A stretch of DNA of 64,000 nucleotides from Palsa-870 sp039935415 (GCA_039935415.1 JBDTKH010000035.1:1-64000); one strand, 5' to 3'. Shown: positions 44,401 through 51,562, counted from the stretch's first letter. A program made the numbers and translations. Notes: a model not told the origin generated them from the letters alone.

Positions 44401-45153
44401 TCGCTCGAACAGGCCGGATCCGAGGCTGATCTGCCTTTCCGCATCCTCGCGGTGTGAGAAGTGCCGCTCGGGCAGCTGGATGTTGGGGTTGGCGCTGCGC
44501 GCCGAGTCGACGTGGCAGGTCAGAGGAAGGATCGGGTGGTAGTAGGGCGAGAACGTCAGCTCTGCCTGGCCGCGGTCCGCGAGCTCCCGGTACTTGGGGA
44601 TGACCATCCGCATGATCTCCATCTGCGCGTCGAACAGCGGCTGCTTGTCGCGCTCCGAGAAGTCGCGGTCCTTGCGCTTGAGCTCGGCGAGGCGGGGATC
44701 CGACTCCACCCGCACGGGGTCGCACCACGCGAGGTTGAACCACACCTGGAGGTCGCGGATGTCGGCGATGGTGAACTGCGCATCGGCGGAGCGCGAGGCG
44801 AGCTCGAGGTAGCGCGGGGACTGCTGGACCCGCAGGGCCCGCGGTGACTCGCGCGCCCAGCGGAGCAGGAACTCACGCTCTTCGGGGGTGAGCTCGGCGG
44901 CGTCGCGCTTGCTCAGGTTGAGGAACAGGTCGGCCGACTCGTCTTTTCCATAGTCCTCGATCTGGGTGAGCAGCGACGGGACGAGGTTGAACGTAACGCG
45001 GATCTTCGGGTAGGCGTCCAGCAGCGCCGGCATCTTGTAGTAGTCCTTGGCCGAGCGAAGCCGCACCCACGGCAGCAGGTACGTGCTGGTGAGGTCGTCC
45101 TTGTAATACGGCTGGTGCATGTGCCAGAAGAAGGCGACGTGGAGCGGTTTCAT
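41461..45153 (-). CDS. GH57 glycoside hydrolase fused to GT5 glycogen synthase
   Basis: A 1230-aa fusion. Residues 1-about 560 are GH57: HVAFFWHMHQPYY (motif 1), GMWPSEMAVGES (nucleophile Glu), WMISDEEVLARS (acid Asp) and ALDGENAWEFYP. Residues about 560-760 form a beta-rich linker (DUF1926-like region). Residues about 760-1230 are GT5: LKVLVATAELAPFAKLGGVADVAAS, VIHVHDWFAALVP and SRFEPCGLAQLIALRYGTIPVVRATGGLADTI. All key residues are present in both halves. It probably makes and trims or branches alpha-1,4-glucan in the cytosol. ATG 45153 starts the family sequence; the frame continues upstream through duplicated sequence. Confidence 0.92.
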   Translation of the reverse strand: MKPLHVAFFWHMHQPYYKDDLTSTYLLPWVRLRSAKDYYKMPALLDAYPKIRVTFNLVPSLLTQIEDYGKDESADLFLNLSKRDAAELTPEEREFLLRWARESPRALRVQQSPRYLELASRSADAQFTIADIRDLQVWFNLAWCDPVRVESDPRLAELKRKDRDFSERDKQPLFDAQMEIMRMVIPKYRELADRGQAELTFSPYYHPILPLTCHVDSARSANPNIQLPERHFSHREDAERQISLGSGLFERLLGRRPKGMWPSEMAVGESVIGLATGAGLDWMISDEEVLARSLDAHYSRDEDLYRPKRLEREGQAVAIVFRDSQLSNAIGFDYQRLPSNDAARNLVGRLRRIRDQQGERDFLAVIALDGENAWEFYPRDGHDFLNALYSELEANQEIVTTTVSEFIAEHPPEQQLHHLHTGSWIGASLDTWIGDPEHNVAWDLLSETRDWLDEQSKLRPKESEQAMLAWREILITEGSDWFWWFSRKHDSGMDQIWDNQFRLHLRNVYKLMGARAPARLFQPIIKRAPAADRGGPAALISPASRDDPNWNHAGYYLVGSGFGALHRPAGIVERVLYGNDEKNLHVRIDSPRSPAELQAQKVDFWLYCSGAPAGDGAGDMDLPLSESETVDLGFEPAYVIRIVPRAQGGTVTAARIVEPAGRAQGAPDEPSSKAVVESSWEVPDPFFVTIPFKLLSKRPGDTVEMALVVSRDGSDIEEIPPSGSLGVRVPGEALTADVPHAQHLKVLVATAELAPFAKLGGVADVAASLSKELRRLGHDVRVVLPRYRQVDVSRYNLRAVVKDLQVPLGAQKIAATIYEGRLGEMVVYFVDCPQLYDRDGMFGFGDDDARSVFFCRALLEMLPALDFFPDVIHVHDWFAALVPNLLDRVYSQGPYADISTNLTVHNLAAQGVFGFGALVLAGLEEWGLIHVGIPGLDNVVNALGRGIHFADVVNTVSERYAAEIQTPEYGEGLDELLRRNAHKLHGVVNGIDYDIFDPERDPNIPHHYSGEVPEPKALCRTELRAQLGLDDSGKPLCAIVSRFYDVKGIDLVEQAMPQLLHLGLQVVVIGTGDRRYEDMFRRLAAEAPHQVSVSIGFDAAMAQRIYAGSDMLWMPSRFEPCGLAQLIALRYGTIPVVRATGGLADTIRDYDPVAGTGNGFTFEAYDPWQFFACVVRAAETFRHPQLWAWLVRRAMTEDVSWSRSAHRYVQLYVAAVATRRERRGLTAVAD

Positions 45154-45421
45154 GGCGTGGCAGGGGCGGCCGAGTTCATCTCGGCCGCAACTCCGAGTGC
45201 AGCCTGGCCACCAAGGCGCGGCAAGGAGAAACCTTTCGGTAAATCCAATCCTGGAAGGTGAGCGCCGGCCTTCCGAACCGAGCATGACCTGACCCTTTTG
45301 TGGTGAGGGCCGGGTCCCCGTCGGCGAAGCCGACCGGGCGATGAGCGGAAACCGTCGGTTTCCGCTCATCTCTCTGGTGCATGTGCCAGACGAACGCGAC
45401 GTGGAGCGGTTTCATCGGCGT
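45154..45421. repeat. duplicated 5' gene fragment with hairpins
   Basis: The first 14 codons of the GH57-GT5 gene (MKPLHVAFFWHMHQ; 45112-45153) are repeated at 45374-45415 (MKPLHVAFVWHMHQ) with two base changes, 262 bases apart. Between them lie three hairpins: GCGGCCGAG/CTCGGCCGC (45167-45188), GTCGGC/GCCGAC (about 45320) and a perfect 13-bp one, ATGAGCGGAAACC/GGTTTCCGCTCAT (45341-45369). The short frame from the upstream copy ends at 45176 and does not look like a functional gene. Confidence 0.75.
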
Positions 45422-46633
45422 TTAGTTCGCATATTCATCGAGAGCGCGGATGAAGTTTAGATAGATGCGCTGCTGTTCCCTGATGATTCCGTTCGCTCCG
45501 AGGCCCCACCACTCGTCCGGCGTGAAATAGGCGCTCACCTCCGCCTGCGACCCGGAGCGGCCGAACCACTGGATCAGGTGCAGGTTGTCCGACTGCAGCA
45601 GCCACCTGGCCACCTCGATCAGCCTCGGGTCGCCCGTCAGCCTCGCCTTCGAATATGCGTGGTGCATCAAGCGGAAAAGGCCCTGCTGCGCGGGGTTGCC
45701 CAGGAAGAACTCCATACCGCCCTCGCCCGCCCACGTCGTCCCGTACTCGTTGATCGGCACCTCGTAGCCCGGGTCGGCCAGCACGGCGACCGCCTCTGAG
45801 GGCAGCATCATCCGCACGTTCCGTTTCTTCAGCTGCGAGTTGAGGGAGCGCACGAACTGGAAGATGCCCGAGTCCTGACGGTGGTGCTCTCCGAACGTCT
45901 CGAAGTCCCAGCCCAGCGTCACGACGTCACCCCAGGTCTCGCGGATCCACCCGGCGTACGTGTCGGCCGCCAGGGGCCACATGTTCCAGCCGCGGTTGGA
46001 GAACCGGTAGCCGACATCGTCCGACAGGTCGTGGTGGCGGACAAGCAGCGCGAGGTTCTGCAGCGGGTATCGATAGACGTGGGTGGGCTCGCGCCAGCCC
46101 ATCTGCCATACGCGGCCCTCCATGAACGCCCCGCCGAAGCCGCACTGCTGGAGGGCGAAGTACACGTCGTTCGACATGAACATCTCGGTCGTGTCGGTGA
46201 CCGCGACCGGCTTCTGGAACAGGTCCTCGAGGCGCCGCTTGGCCCATAGCATCGACTCCTTGAACTCCACGACGTCCAGGTACATCAGCCACGAGTGGTA
46301 CGGCTCGACGCAGACGACCTCGACGTTCGGGCCGGCGCACAGCCGTTTGAAGGAGTCGAGGACTTTCGGCCCCCACATCTCGGCCTGCACGAGGAACGAG
46401 TTGCTGAAACCGATCGACATCCGCCAACCTCGCCGGGTGAGGTCGCGGAACATCGCGGAGGCCGGCACGTACGAGTACTTCGCGACTTTCTCGAAGTAGC
46501 GCCGGTCCATCTCGTCGTCGAATATGTAGGCCGCGAAGTCGTCGGGCGCGGTCTTCGGGGGGATCACCTGCGCGGGCAGCTTCAACCGCCTGGGCTGGTG
46601 CACGATCGTGTAGACGACGAGGTTCTCAGCCAC
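45422..46633 (-). CDS. GH57-family glycoside hydrolase
   Basis: A 403-aa stand-alone GH57-type catalytic domain acting on alpha-glucans. Visible motifs: YTIVHQPRRLKLP (motif 1), VEVVCVEPYHSWL, VTDTTEMFMSND (nucleophile region), and LGWDFETFGEHH (acid and motif 5). NLHLIQWFGRSGSQAEVSAYF is near the C-terminus. It overlaps the GT4 stop by eight bases. With the GT4 and GT5 enzymes around it, it probably belongs to one glucan-synthesis operon; amylase, branching or transferase activity cannot be told apart. Confidence 0.85.
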   Translation of the reverse strand: MAENLVVYTIVHQPRRLKLPAQVIPPKTAPDDFAAYIFDDEMDRRYFEKVAKYSYVPASAMFRDLTRRGWRMSIGFSNSFLVQAEMWGPKVLDSFKRLCAGPNVEVVCVEPYHSWLMYLDVVEFKESMLWAKRRLEDLFQKPVAVTDTTEMFMSNDVYFALQQCGFGGAFMEGRVWQMGWREPTHVYRYPLQNLALLVRHHDLSDDVGYRFSNRGWNMWPLAADTYAGWIRETWGDVVTLGWDFETFGEHHRQDSGIFQFVRSLNSQLKKRNVRMMLPSEAVAVLADPGYEVPINEYGTTWAGEGGMEFFLGNPAQQGLFRLMHHAYSKARLTGDPRLIEVARWLLQSDNLHLIQWFGRSGSQAEVSAYFTPDEWWGLGANGIIREQQRIYLNFIRALDEYAN

Positions 46634-47978
46634 GGCCGGCCGCCGATCTTCTCGCCGGCGGTCGCGCGCCCCTCGCCGCCGCCCCGGCAGGCGCCGGCGG
46701 CACCCTTACGGCCTGCTGGGCGGCGGCGAACTCGACCCGTAGCAGGAGCTGACCGATGACCTTCTCCCAAACGTAGTCGCGGGCCGTCGCTCGCCCGCGC
46801 TTTCGCATCGACGCGGCGAGGGCCGGTCGGTCCTTGACCAGGGCGAGCTGCGTCACGAGCTCGATGGGGTCGTCGGTCTCGAGCACGAGGGCGTTGCGAT
46901 AGGCCTCGGCGTAATCCTCTCCTGTCGACCCGGTGACCGCCACGCCTGCCGCAGCCATCACCTCGAGGCCGACCAGGCCGAAGGGCTCGCGGCCCGAATT
47001 CGCGAGCACCGCGTCGCACGTCGAGTAGAGGAGGCCGAGCATCGCATCGCTGACGAAGCCGGTGAGGTTGATGACGTCGGCGTCGGGGTTCTGCGCGAGC
47101 AGGCTTGCCATCCCCGCCGCGTCGACGGGCGTCGTTGCGTCGACTACGACAAGGTCCTGGTGGCGGGCATGATTCATCACCTCCGCGCCGTGCGGCTCGC
47201 GACCGCCGCGCATCAGGAGCTTTACGCGCCCGCCTCGCTGCTTGAGGTACGCCATGGCTGAGACGGCCATGAGCCATCGCTTGTCCGGGTCGAAGCGGCC
47301 GATCTTGAAGCAGAAGTGGTCGGCGGCCGCAGCGTCGCGCAGCTCGGCCACCGCCGCGGGATCCGCGTCGACGATCGACGAGCGCGGGATTCCGTTGGGG
47401 ATGACGATCGGGTTCTGGCCCGAATCCCACATCCTGAACTTCATATAGCGGCTGACCGTAGTGATCGTCGCGGCGGACGTGAGAGCCGCCCAGTCGATCC
47501 TGTGAAACCCAAAAGTGTTGTTGGCGTTCCACAGCATCACCACGCGATCGCGCAGGCCGCGGTAATAGAGGCCGTCGGAGATGAGCTTCATCGACCACGA
47601 CGTGTGCCACTCCTCGCCGAGCAGGACCACGTTGAGGTCGGCGGCGGCGGCGGGGACGATCACGTTCTCGATGAGGCTCGGCGGTAGGCTCGAGTTCCAG
47701 TCGCGGATCTTGCCTTCTTCCCCGTCGTAGACCCCGCCGCGATGCATCGCGGAGATCCACTGGCACCACCTGCGGTAGTGCAGCCTCCCGCCCTCGAGGG
47801 TTTCCTCGGAGGGCAGGTCGGGGTCGCCGCAGAAGTAGAGGTAGGTCTGGAAGCCGAGGCCGGCGAGCGAGCGGGACAGCCACTTCACGCGCACGCCCAG
47901 CCCTCCCGCCTGGCTGTAGAGGTCAGGCCCCTCGAAGCTGAGCAAGACGACGACGGTCCGGGCCGGGGCGAAGATCAC
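46626..47978 (-). CDS. GT4-family glycosyltransferase
   Basis: A 450-aa GT-B enzyme. N-terminal strand TVVVLLSFEGPDLYSQAGGLGVRVKWLSRSL, then LGEEWHTSWSMK, IVIPNGIPRSS, FKIGRFDPDKRWLMAVSAMAYL, and the C-terminal nucleotide-sugar site NSGREPFGLVGLEVMAAAGVAVTGSTGEDYA. The last 40 residues are low-complexity (PPAPAGAAARGARPPARR). GTG start in a GTGA overlap with the phosphatase. It probably transfers glucose in the glucan operon; acceptor unknown. Confidence 0.88.
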   Translation of the reverse strand: MIFAPARTVVVLLSFEGPDLYSQAGGLGVRVKWLSRSLAGLGFQTYLYFCGDPDLPSEETLEGGRLHYRRWCQWISAMHRGGVYDGEEGKIRDWNSSLPPSLIENVIVPAAAADLNVVLLGEEWHTSWSMKLISDGLYYRGLRDRVVMLWNANNTFGFHRIDWAALTSAATITTVSRYMKFRMWDSGQNPIVIPNGIPRSSIVDADPAAVAELRDAAAADHFCFKIGRFDPDKRWLMAVSAMAYLKQRGGRVKLLMRGGREPHGAEVMNHARHQDLVVVDATTPVDAAGMASLLAQNPDADVINLTGFVSDAMLGLLYSTCDAVLANSGREPFGLVGLEVMAAAGVAVTGSTGEDYAEAYRNALVLETDDPIELVTQLALVKDRPALAASMRKRGRATARDYVWEKVIGQLLLRVEFAAAQQAVRVPPAPAGAAARGARPPARRSAAGRG

Positions 47979-48793
47979 TGAACCGAGCTGAGCAGTGCTA
48001 GCGCCTCGGCATGAAGCTCTCGGGTGGGGGCGCACAGCAGCGTGGTGCGCCGGTCGAGCGATGCGGAAAGTGGTCCTACGGGCTTTCCCTGCATGTCGGT
48101 CGCCACGCCGCCCGATTCGGAGAGCAAAAGCAGGCTGGCCGCCATGTCGAAAACTCGAACCGGCATCGGTGCGCAGAAGACGTCGAACCCACCGGCGGCC
48201 GTGTGAGCGATGGACAGTGCCATCGAGCCCAGTATGCGGACCTTGCTCGCGTGCTCCACCAGCGGTCGCGCGAGCGTGAGCGCTCGCGGCGTGCTCTCGA
48301 GCCCGAGGATCTGGATTCGCTTCGGATCCTGGCGTGGAATCACGGTCAGCGGATGCCCGGCGCGCCACGCGCCCTGCTTCCGGATCGCGGTCCACACCTC
48401 GCCGTTGTTCAGGTTGAGCACGCAGCCGGCGAAGGTGTCGTCGATGGCCGAACCGTCGAGCACCGCGAGCATCAGCCCGAAGACGGGCACGCCCTGCTTC
48501 GCGTTGAGGCTCCCATCCACCGGGTCGACGAGGACCAGCGGGTACTCCGCGCCGAAGCTGCGGAGCCCCACCTCCTCCGAGAGAACGGAGAACCGCTCGC
48601 CGCGCGCAGCCATCGCCTCGAGCTCGGCGAAGACGACGGCTTCGGCGGCGCGATCGAGCTCCAGCGTCTGGTCACCGCCCGCCCCGACCGTCAGCCCGGC
48701 GCGACCAGCCTCGGTTCCGGCCAGCGGCAGCACCACCTCGCGCACGCCCGCGCCGATGCGCTGAAAAACGTCGAGCCAGTCGCGCGGTTTCAG
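47975..48793 (-). CDS. inositol-monophosphatase-family phosphatase
   Basis: A 272-aa Mg-dependent sugar/inositol phosphatase. Metal motifs: SVLSEEVG (Glu), LVLVDPVDGSLNAKQG (a DPxDGT variant) and VFDMAASLLLLSESGG (a WDxAA variant). The family sequence begins KPRDWLDVFQRIG, and the only start-like codon there is CTG at 48793, in a CTGA overlap with the upstream gene. A far-upstream GTG would read another gene out of frame. It probably removes phosphate from a sugar intermediate of the glucan pathway. Confidence 0.82.
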   Translation of the reverse strand: MKPRDWLDVFQRIGAGVREVVLPLAGTEAGRAGLTVGAGGDQTLELDRAAEAVVFAELEAMAARGERFSVLSEEVGLRSFGAEYPLVLVDPVDGSLNAKQGVPVFGLMLAVLDGSAIDDTFAGCVLNLNNGEVWTAIRKQGAWRAGHPLTVIPRQDPKRIQILGLESTPRALTLARPLVEHASKVRILGSMALSIAHTAAGGFDVFCAPMPVRVFDMAASLLLLSESGGVATDMQGKPVGPLSASLDRRTTLLCAPTRELHAEALALLSSVQ

Positions 48794-49098
48794 GATGAAA
48801 GAGTCGGGCCCGCGGCGTCGATCGAGACTTTGCGGCGACGCCGGCGCCGGCGCTCGACGACGATCGTGATGAGGTAGGGCTGCTGCATCGCCCACACCCG
48901 CTCGATGAGCTGCGGCACGGGGATGCTGTGCGGGCCCTCGATCCCAAGCATGACGAGCGCTTCGGCAACGTGATCGGGCAGCTCGGTCTTGTCGTGAAGG
49001 TTGAGCTGCTCGAGCGTCTCGAGTATGTCATCGAGCCGGCGGAGTCCGCCCCTGCGCTCCTGATCGGACCGGTTCAGCACCGTAGAAAGCTTACTCAT
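48790..49098 (-). CDS. small hypothetical protein
   Basis: A 102-aa soluble protein, helical at the N-terminus (GGLRRLDDILETLEQLNLHDK, then LPDHVAEALVMLGIEG), ending in a basic run of seven Arg. No family recognised. The ATG overlaps the alpha/beta hydrolase stop by eight bases and its stop overlaps the phosphatase start, so it is translated within the operon. Confidence 0.65.
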   Translation of the reverse strand: MSKLSTVLNRSDQERRGGLRRLDDILETLEQLNLHDKTELPDHVAEALVMLGIEGPHSIPVPQLIERVWAMQQPYLITIVVERRRRRRRKVSIDAAGPTLSS

Positions 49099-49963
49099 TG
49101 GAGGCTCGCGTGAGGAAACGGCTCACCTCGTCGGGCCGCTCGAACTGGAGCCAGTGGCCAGCGCCTTCGAGGACCTCCAGCCGGTAGTTCGCGTCGACCA
49201 ATGCGCGGGTGGCCTCCACCGCCCGCCTGCCCAATGCGGGATCGTCGGAGCCCCAGATCAGCGTGGTGGGCGTGGTGATCTCCAGCCTCCTGGCCAGCGT
49301 CGCCCATGCTCCCCCATCGCCTGAAAGGTTCGCGCGGTAGTAGTTGAGCGCCGCGGTGAGCCGGCCGGGCCGGCTGAGAGATCTCGTGAAGTGGTCGACC
49401 ACCGGTACCGGCACTGCGTCCGGGTTCGGGCCCATCGCGAACATCGCGCGCAGCCTGCGGTAGTCCTCGTCCGCCAGCACTCGCTCCGCCTTGCCCTCCT
49501 GGAGGAATAACGCGACATACCGTGATCGCGTCCGCTGGTCTTCGTCCTCGCGGCTCGCCGCCGCCAGCGCGGCGGGATGGGCGACCGACAGGACGGTCAG
49601 CGATTTGGTCATGTTCGGATGGCGGCTCGCAAAGAACCACGCGACGGTTGCTCCCCAGTCGTGGCCTGCGATGTGCGCGGCGGTCCGCCCGAAAGCCCTG
49701 ACGATTCCCGCCACGTCCTCGACCAGGCGCTCGACGCGGTAGTGCTCGACTCCGTCGGGCGCGTCGCTGAGCCCGTACCCGCGAAGATCCGGCGCGACCG
49801 CGAGGAACCCCGCGTGGGCGAGCGCGTCCACCTGCGTCGCCCACGACTCAGCCCCTTCGGCAAAGCCGTGGAGGAGGATGAACATCTCGCCGTCCGCCGG
49901 CCCGTCCACCATGGCCCGGAACCGAAGCCCATTGGCCTGGACCATGTGCTGCGAAGCAGTCAT
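49091..49963 (-). CDS. alpha/beta hydrolase, epoxide-hydrolase-like
   Basis: A 290-aa hydrolase. HGF oxyanion motif in ILLHGFAEGAESW, nucleophile Asp102 in GHDWGATVAWF (Asp rather than Ser, as in epoxide hydrolases and haloalkane dehalogenases), acid in IWGSDDPALG, and His in GAGHWLQFERPDEV. The substrate is unknown. It is first in the operon leading into the small hypothetical gene, the phosphatase and GT4. Confidence 0.87.
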   Translation of the reverse strand: MTASQHMVQANGLRFRAMVDGPADGEMFILLHGFAEGAESWATQVDALAHAGFLAVAPDLRGYGLSDAPDGVEHYRVERLVEDVAGIVRAFGRTAAHIAGHDWGATVAWFFASRHPNMTKSLTVLSVAHPAALAAASREDEDQRTRSRYVALFLQEGKAERVLADEDYRRLRAMFAMGPNPDAVPVPVVDHFTRSLSRPGRLTAALNYYRANLSGDGGAWATLARRLEITTPTTLIWGSDDPALGRRAVEATRALVDANYRLEVLEGAGHWLQFERPDEVSRFLTRASNE

Positions 49964-49977
49964 GTCAATAAAGTCAC

Positions 49978-50025
49978 CTCATCCCCCCATGCGGGGAGGT
50001 CGGCGCGCAGCGCCGGGTGTGGGGT
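49978..50025. repeat. REP-like double hairpin
   Basis: CCCC-ATGC-GGGG followed by CGGCGC-GCA-GCGCCG and GGTGTGGGG. It closely resembles the element at 52324 in order and spacing. It lies between the two hydrolase genes just past the Tex30-like stop. Confidence 0.75.
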
Positions 50026-50028
50026 AGT

Positions 50029-50532
50029 TCACTTTGGCAAAGCCTTGATGAACTCCGCCGCCACATCGAGCGCCTGGTCCAGCACCTTGAGGAGCCCGTG
50101 GCCCTGGCCCTCGAAGATCTCCAGCCGGGAGTTGGGAACGAGCTTCACGTACTTCTTCAACAGGTCCAGGCGCGCGAACGGATCTCGATCGCCGCTCAAG
50201 AAGAGCGTCGGGCAGCGGATCGAGCGGAGGTGCTCGATCCGGAGCTGGTCCGTGAAGCCCGGGCGGTGCAGCGGATACGAGAAGAGGACGAGGCCGCCGA
50301 AGTCGGCCTCCACCGCGGCCATGCTTGCGACGCGTCCGCCGAACGATTGACCACCACCGACGACCTCGTGCCCTCGTCCTGACGTCTTGATGAACACCGG
50401 CACCGCTTTCTCCGCGCCTCCACGCGGAAGGTCGACCGCGACGGCATCGATTCCTCGCTTTTTGAAACCGACCACGTAGGGCTTCATCGACGCCGCGTTG
50501 CCTGATGCTCCATGACCAAGAACGACTCTCAT
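50029..50532 (-). CDS. Tex30/KANL3-like alpha/beta hydrolase
   Basis: A 167-aa compact hydrolase. MRVVLGHGASGNAASMKPYV, GGQSFGGRVASM (nucleophile Ser), LFLSGDRDPFARLDL (acid) and FEGQGHGLL (His) are all in place. ATG 50532 begins the first strand; a longer in-frame upstream extension to 50628 is out of family. It is divergent from the Ala/Lys-peptide unit. Confidence 0.85.
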   Translation of the reverse strand: MRVVLGHGASGNAASMKPYVVGFKKRGIDAVAVDLPRGGAEKAVPVFIKTSGRGHEVVGGGQSFGGRVASMAAVEADFGGLVLFSYPLHRPGFTDQLRIEHLRSIRCPTLFLSGDRDPFARLDLLKKYVKLVPNSRLEIFEGQGHGLLKVLDQALDVAAEFIKALPK

Positions 50533-50634
50533 GTTTCTTTCGTCTCCGTCACATCGACCGACTGACGACGTCATCATCGACCATCGACGCAGACTTTTTC
50601 GGAGGGCCTGTCGAAAAGAAATCTTCAAGAACAG

Positions 50635-50664
50635 TTGACGTGAGCATGTTCATTCAGGTATCAC
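50635..50664 (+). promoter_or_regulatory. promoter of first Ala/Lys-peptide unit
   Basis: TTGACG (50635-50640), 18-base spacer, TATCAC (50659-50664). The element TTGACGTGAGC...GGTATCA is repeated at 51058-51086, so both units share the same promoter type. Confidence 0.6.
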
Positions 50665-50674
50665 AACAACCTGT

Positions 50675-50911
50675 ATGGCGATGCTGCTCGTGGTTGCCAC
50701 CACAGAGGCGACGGACCCGACGCGAGTCAGCCGTCCATTTCGTTCAACCGCCAACGTCACGAAGTCCTTGTCATTGAGGCCTCCGCGGCGAAACCCGTGG
50801 GGTTGCAGAGGAGGTCGTTCAGGAGAGATCGTCAATCACGTCTCACCGCGACTCGGCATCCACCAAACCAATGGAACCTATCGGGTCCGTATCAACTGGA
50901 GAAGGAGGTAA
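50675..50911 (+). CDS. leader ORF 1 (unknown small protein)
   Basis: A 78-aa frame whose ATG lies about four bases after the predicted transcript start, so it is nearly leaderless. The N-terminus MAMLLVVATTEAT is conserved with the second leader ORF (MAMSLVVAATEAT), and both reach a CCG-CGG codon pair 108 bases after the ATG. The C-terminal half is basic (YRVRINWRRR). The TAA stop overlaps the Shine-Dalgarno of the next gene. It could be a real protein or a coupling leader. Confidence 0.5.
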   Translation: MAMLLVVATTEATDPTRVSRPFRSTANVTKSLSLRPPRRNPWGCRGGRSGEIVNHVSPRLGIHQTNGTYRVRINWRRR

Positions 50912-50915
50912 GCAC

Positions 50916-50987
50916 ATGGCAGCTAAGAAGAAGGCCGCGAAGAAGACCGCAGCGAAGAAGAAGCCCGCAGCGAAGAAGAAGAAGTAG
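50916..50987 (+). CDS. Ala/Lys-only basic mini-protein 1
   Basis: A 23-codon gene made only of Ala, Lys, one Thr and one Pro after Met, in AAKK/AAKKK repeats. A perfect GGAGGT lies six bases before the ATG (50904-50909). It resembles the Lys/Ala tails of histone H1-like and HU-tail proteins, so nucleic-acid binding is inferred. A strong hairpin follows downstream. Confidence 0.7.
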   Translation: MAAKKKAAKKTAAKKKPAAKKKK

Positions 50988-51024
50988 TAAATACTTCTTC
51001 GGTTGTTTTCTAGTCGTCAGTCAT

Positions 51025-51052
51025 GAGCCGGGATTCTGTGGAATCCCGGCTC
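51025..51052 (+). terminator. hairpin terminator after unit 1
   Basis: GAGCCGGGATTC-TGTG-GAATCCCGGCTC, a perfect 12-bp stem followed by a pyrimidine-rich tract (TCCTCTT). The next promoter's -35 starts five bases later. Confidence 0.8.
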
Positions 51053-51057
51053 TCCTC

Positions 51058-51086
51058 TTGACGTGAGCGGTCCATTGAGGTATCAA
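51058..51086 (+). promoter_or_regulatory. promoter of second Ala/Lys-peptide unit
   Basis: TTGACG (51058-51063), 17-base spacer, TATCAA (51081-51086). A duplicate of the promoter at 50635. Confidence 0.65.
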
Positions 51087-51095
51087 ACACCACGA

Positions 51096-51227
51096 ATGGC
51101 GATGTCACTCGTGGTTGCCGCCACAGAGGCGACCGCAATCCGCCGCGAGGGCGTTGCCCATTTCGCAAGCAGCTCAGGTCTCGGAGTCATCGTCACAGAG
51201 GCTCCGCGGCAAAAGCTCAATCGCTAA
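51096..51227 (+). CDS. leader ORF 2 (unknown small protein)
   Basis: A 43-aa frame whose ATG is about three bases after the predicted transcript start. Its N-terminus matches leader ORF 1. It ends with TAA just before the ribosome site of the second Ala/Lys gene. The middle has diverged from leader ORF 1, with compensating indels. Confidence 0.5.
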   Translation: MAMSLVVAATEATAIRREGVAHFASSSGLGVIVTEAPRQKLNR

Positions 51228-51241
51228 CGAGGAGGTAAATG

Positions 51242-51307
51242 ATGGCAGCGAAGAAGAAGGCCGCGAAGAAGCCGGCCGCCAAGAAGAAGGCCGCGAAGAA
51301 GAAGTAA
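51242..51307 (+). CDS. Ala/Lys-only basic mini-protein 2
   Basis: A 21-codon paralogue of the gene at 50916, again only Ala, Lys and one Pro after Met. GGAGGT (51231-51236) lies five bases before ATG 51242; an adjacent ATG at 51239 is too close to it. A weaker hairpin (51343-51368) follows. Confidence 0.7.
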   Translation: MAAKKKAAKKPAAKKKAAKKK

Positions 51308-51342
51308 CAACTTCTTCAACCGTTTTCTGATTCGTCGTTTCG

Positions 51343-51368
51343 CGCCGGGGTTCTGTGGAGCTCCGGCG
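51343..51368 (+). terminator. hairpin after unit 2
   Basis: CGCCGG...CCGGCG with a TGTG apical loop, homologous in position to the terminator of unit 1 but with mismatches and no clear U-tract. Confidence 0.5.
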
Positions 51369-51533
51369 AACTTATGAGATGGAACCCACGGGTTCCCTCT
51401 CATGGCTCACCCTCCCTCCTCGCGACGCGTGAGTCATGAGGACAAAGTCGCGGCCGGGTTGAACTCGGCCGCCCTGGCACGCTGGTAGTGCGGGGCCACC
51501 ACATATAAGAAAGAGGGCCTGGCATTAAAGGGC
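51369..51533. other. intergenic hairpins upstream of imuA
   Basis: No gene. Two inverted repeats are present: ATGAGATGGAACCC-AC-GGGTTCCCTCTCAT (51374-51403, one mismatch) and GCGGCCG...CGGCCGC (51450-51472). Either may insulate the mutasome promoter from upstream transcription. Confidence 0.55.
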
Positions 51534-51562
51534 TTGACTTACGAACATCTGTTCGATATGGT
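51534..51562 (+). promoter_or_regulatory. imuA promoter with LexA (SOS) box
   Basis: TTGACT (51534-51539), 17-base spacer, TATGGT (51557-51562). The spacer contains CGAACATCTGTTCG (51542-51555), a perfect CGAAC-N4-GTTCG LexA box. Repressor bound there would block RNA polymerase, so the operon should be induced by DNA damage. Confidence 0.88.

Noticed and set aside
45176..45415. 79-aa gene starting MKPLHVAFVWHMHQ
   Set aside because: Only the first 14 residues match a family, and they duplicate the neighbouring gene start. The rest is encoded by hairpin repeats.
50650..50835. Minus-strand frame opposite the first leader ORF
   Set aside because: It has plausible-looking residues (VASVVATTSSIAI), and part is mirrored in the second unit. 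That follows from the tandem duplication, the frame is not kept in the second copy, and the promoters point the other way.
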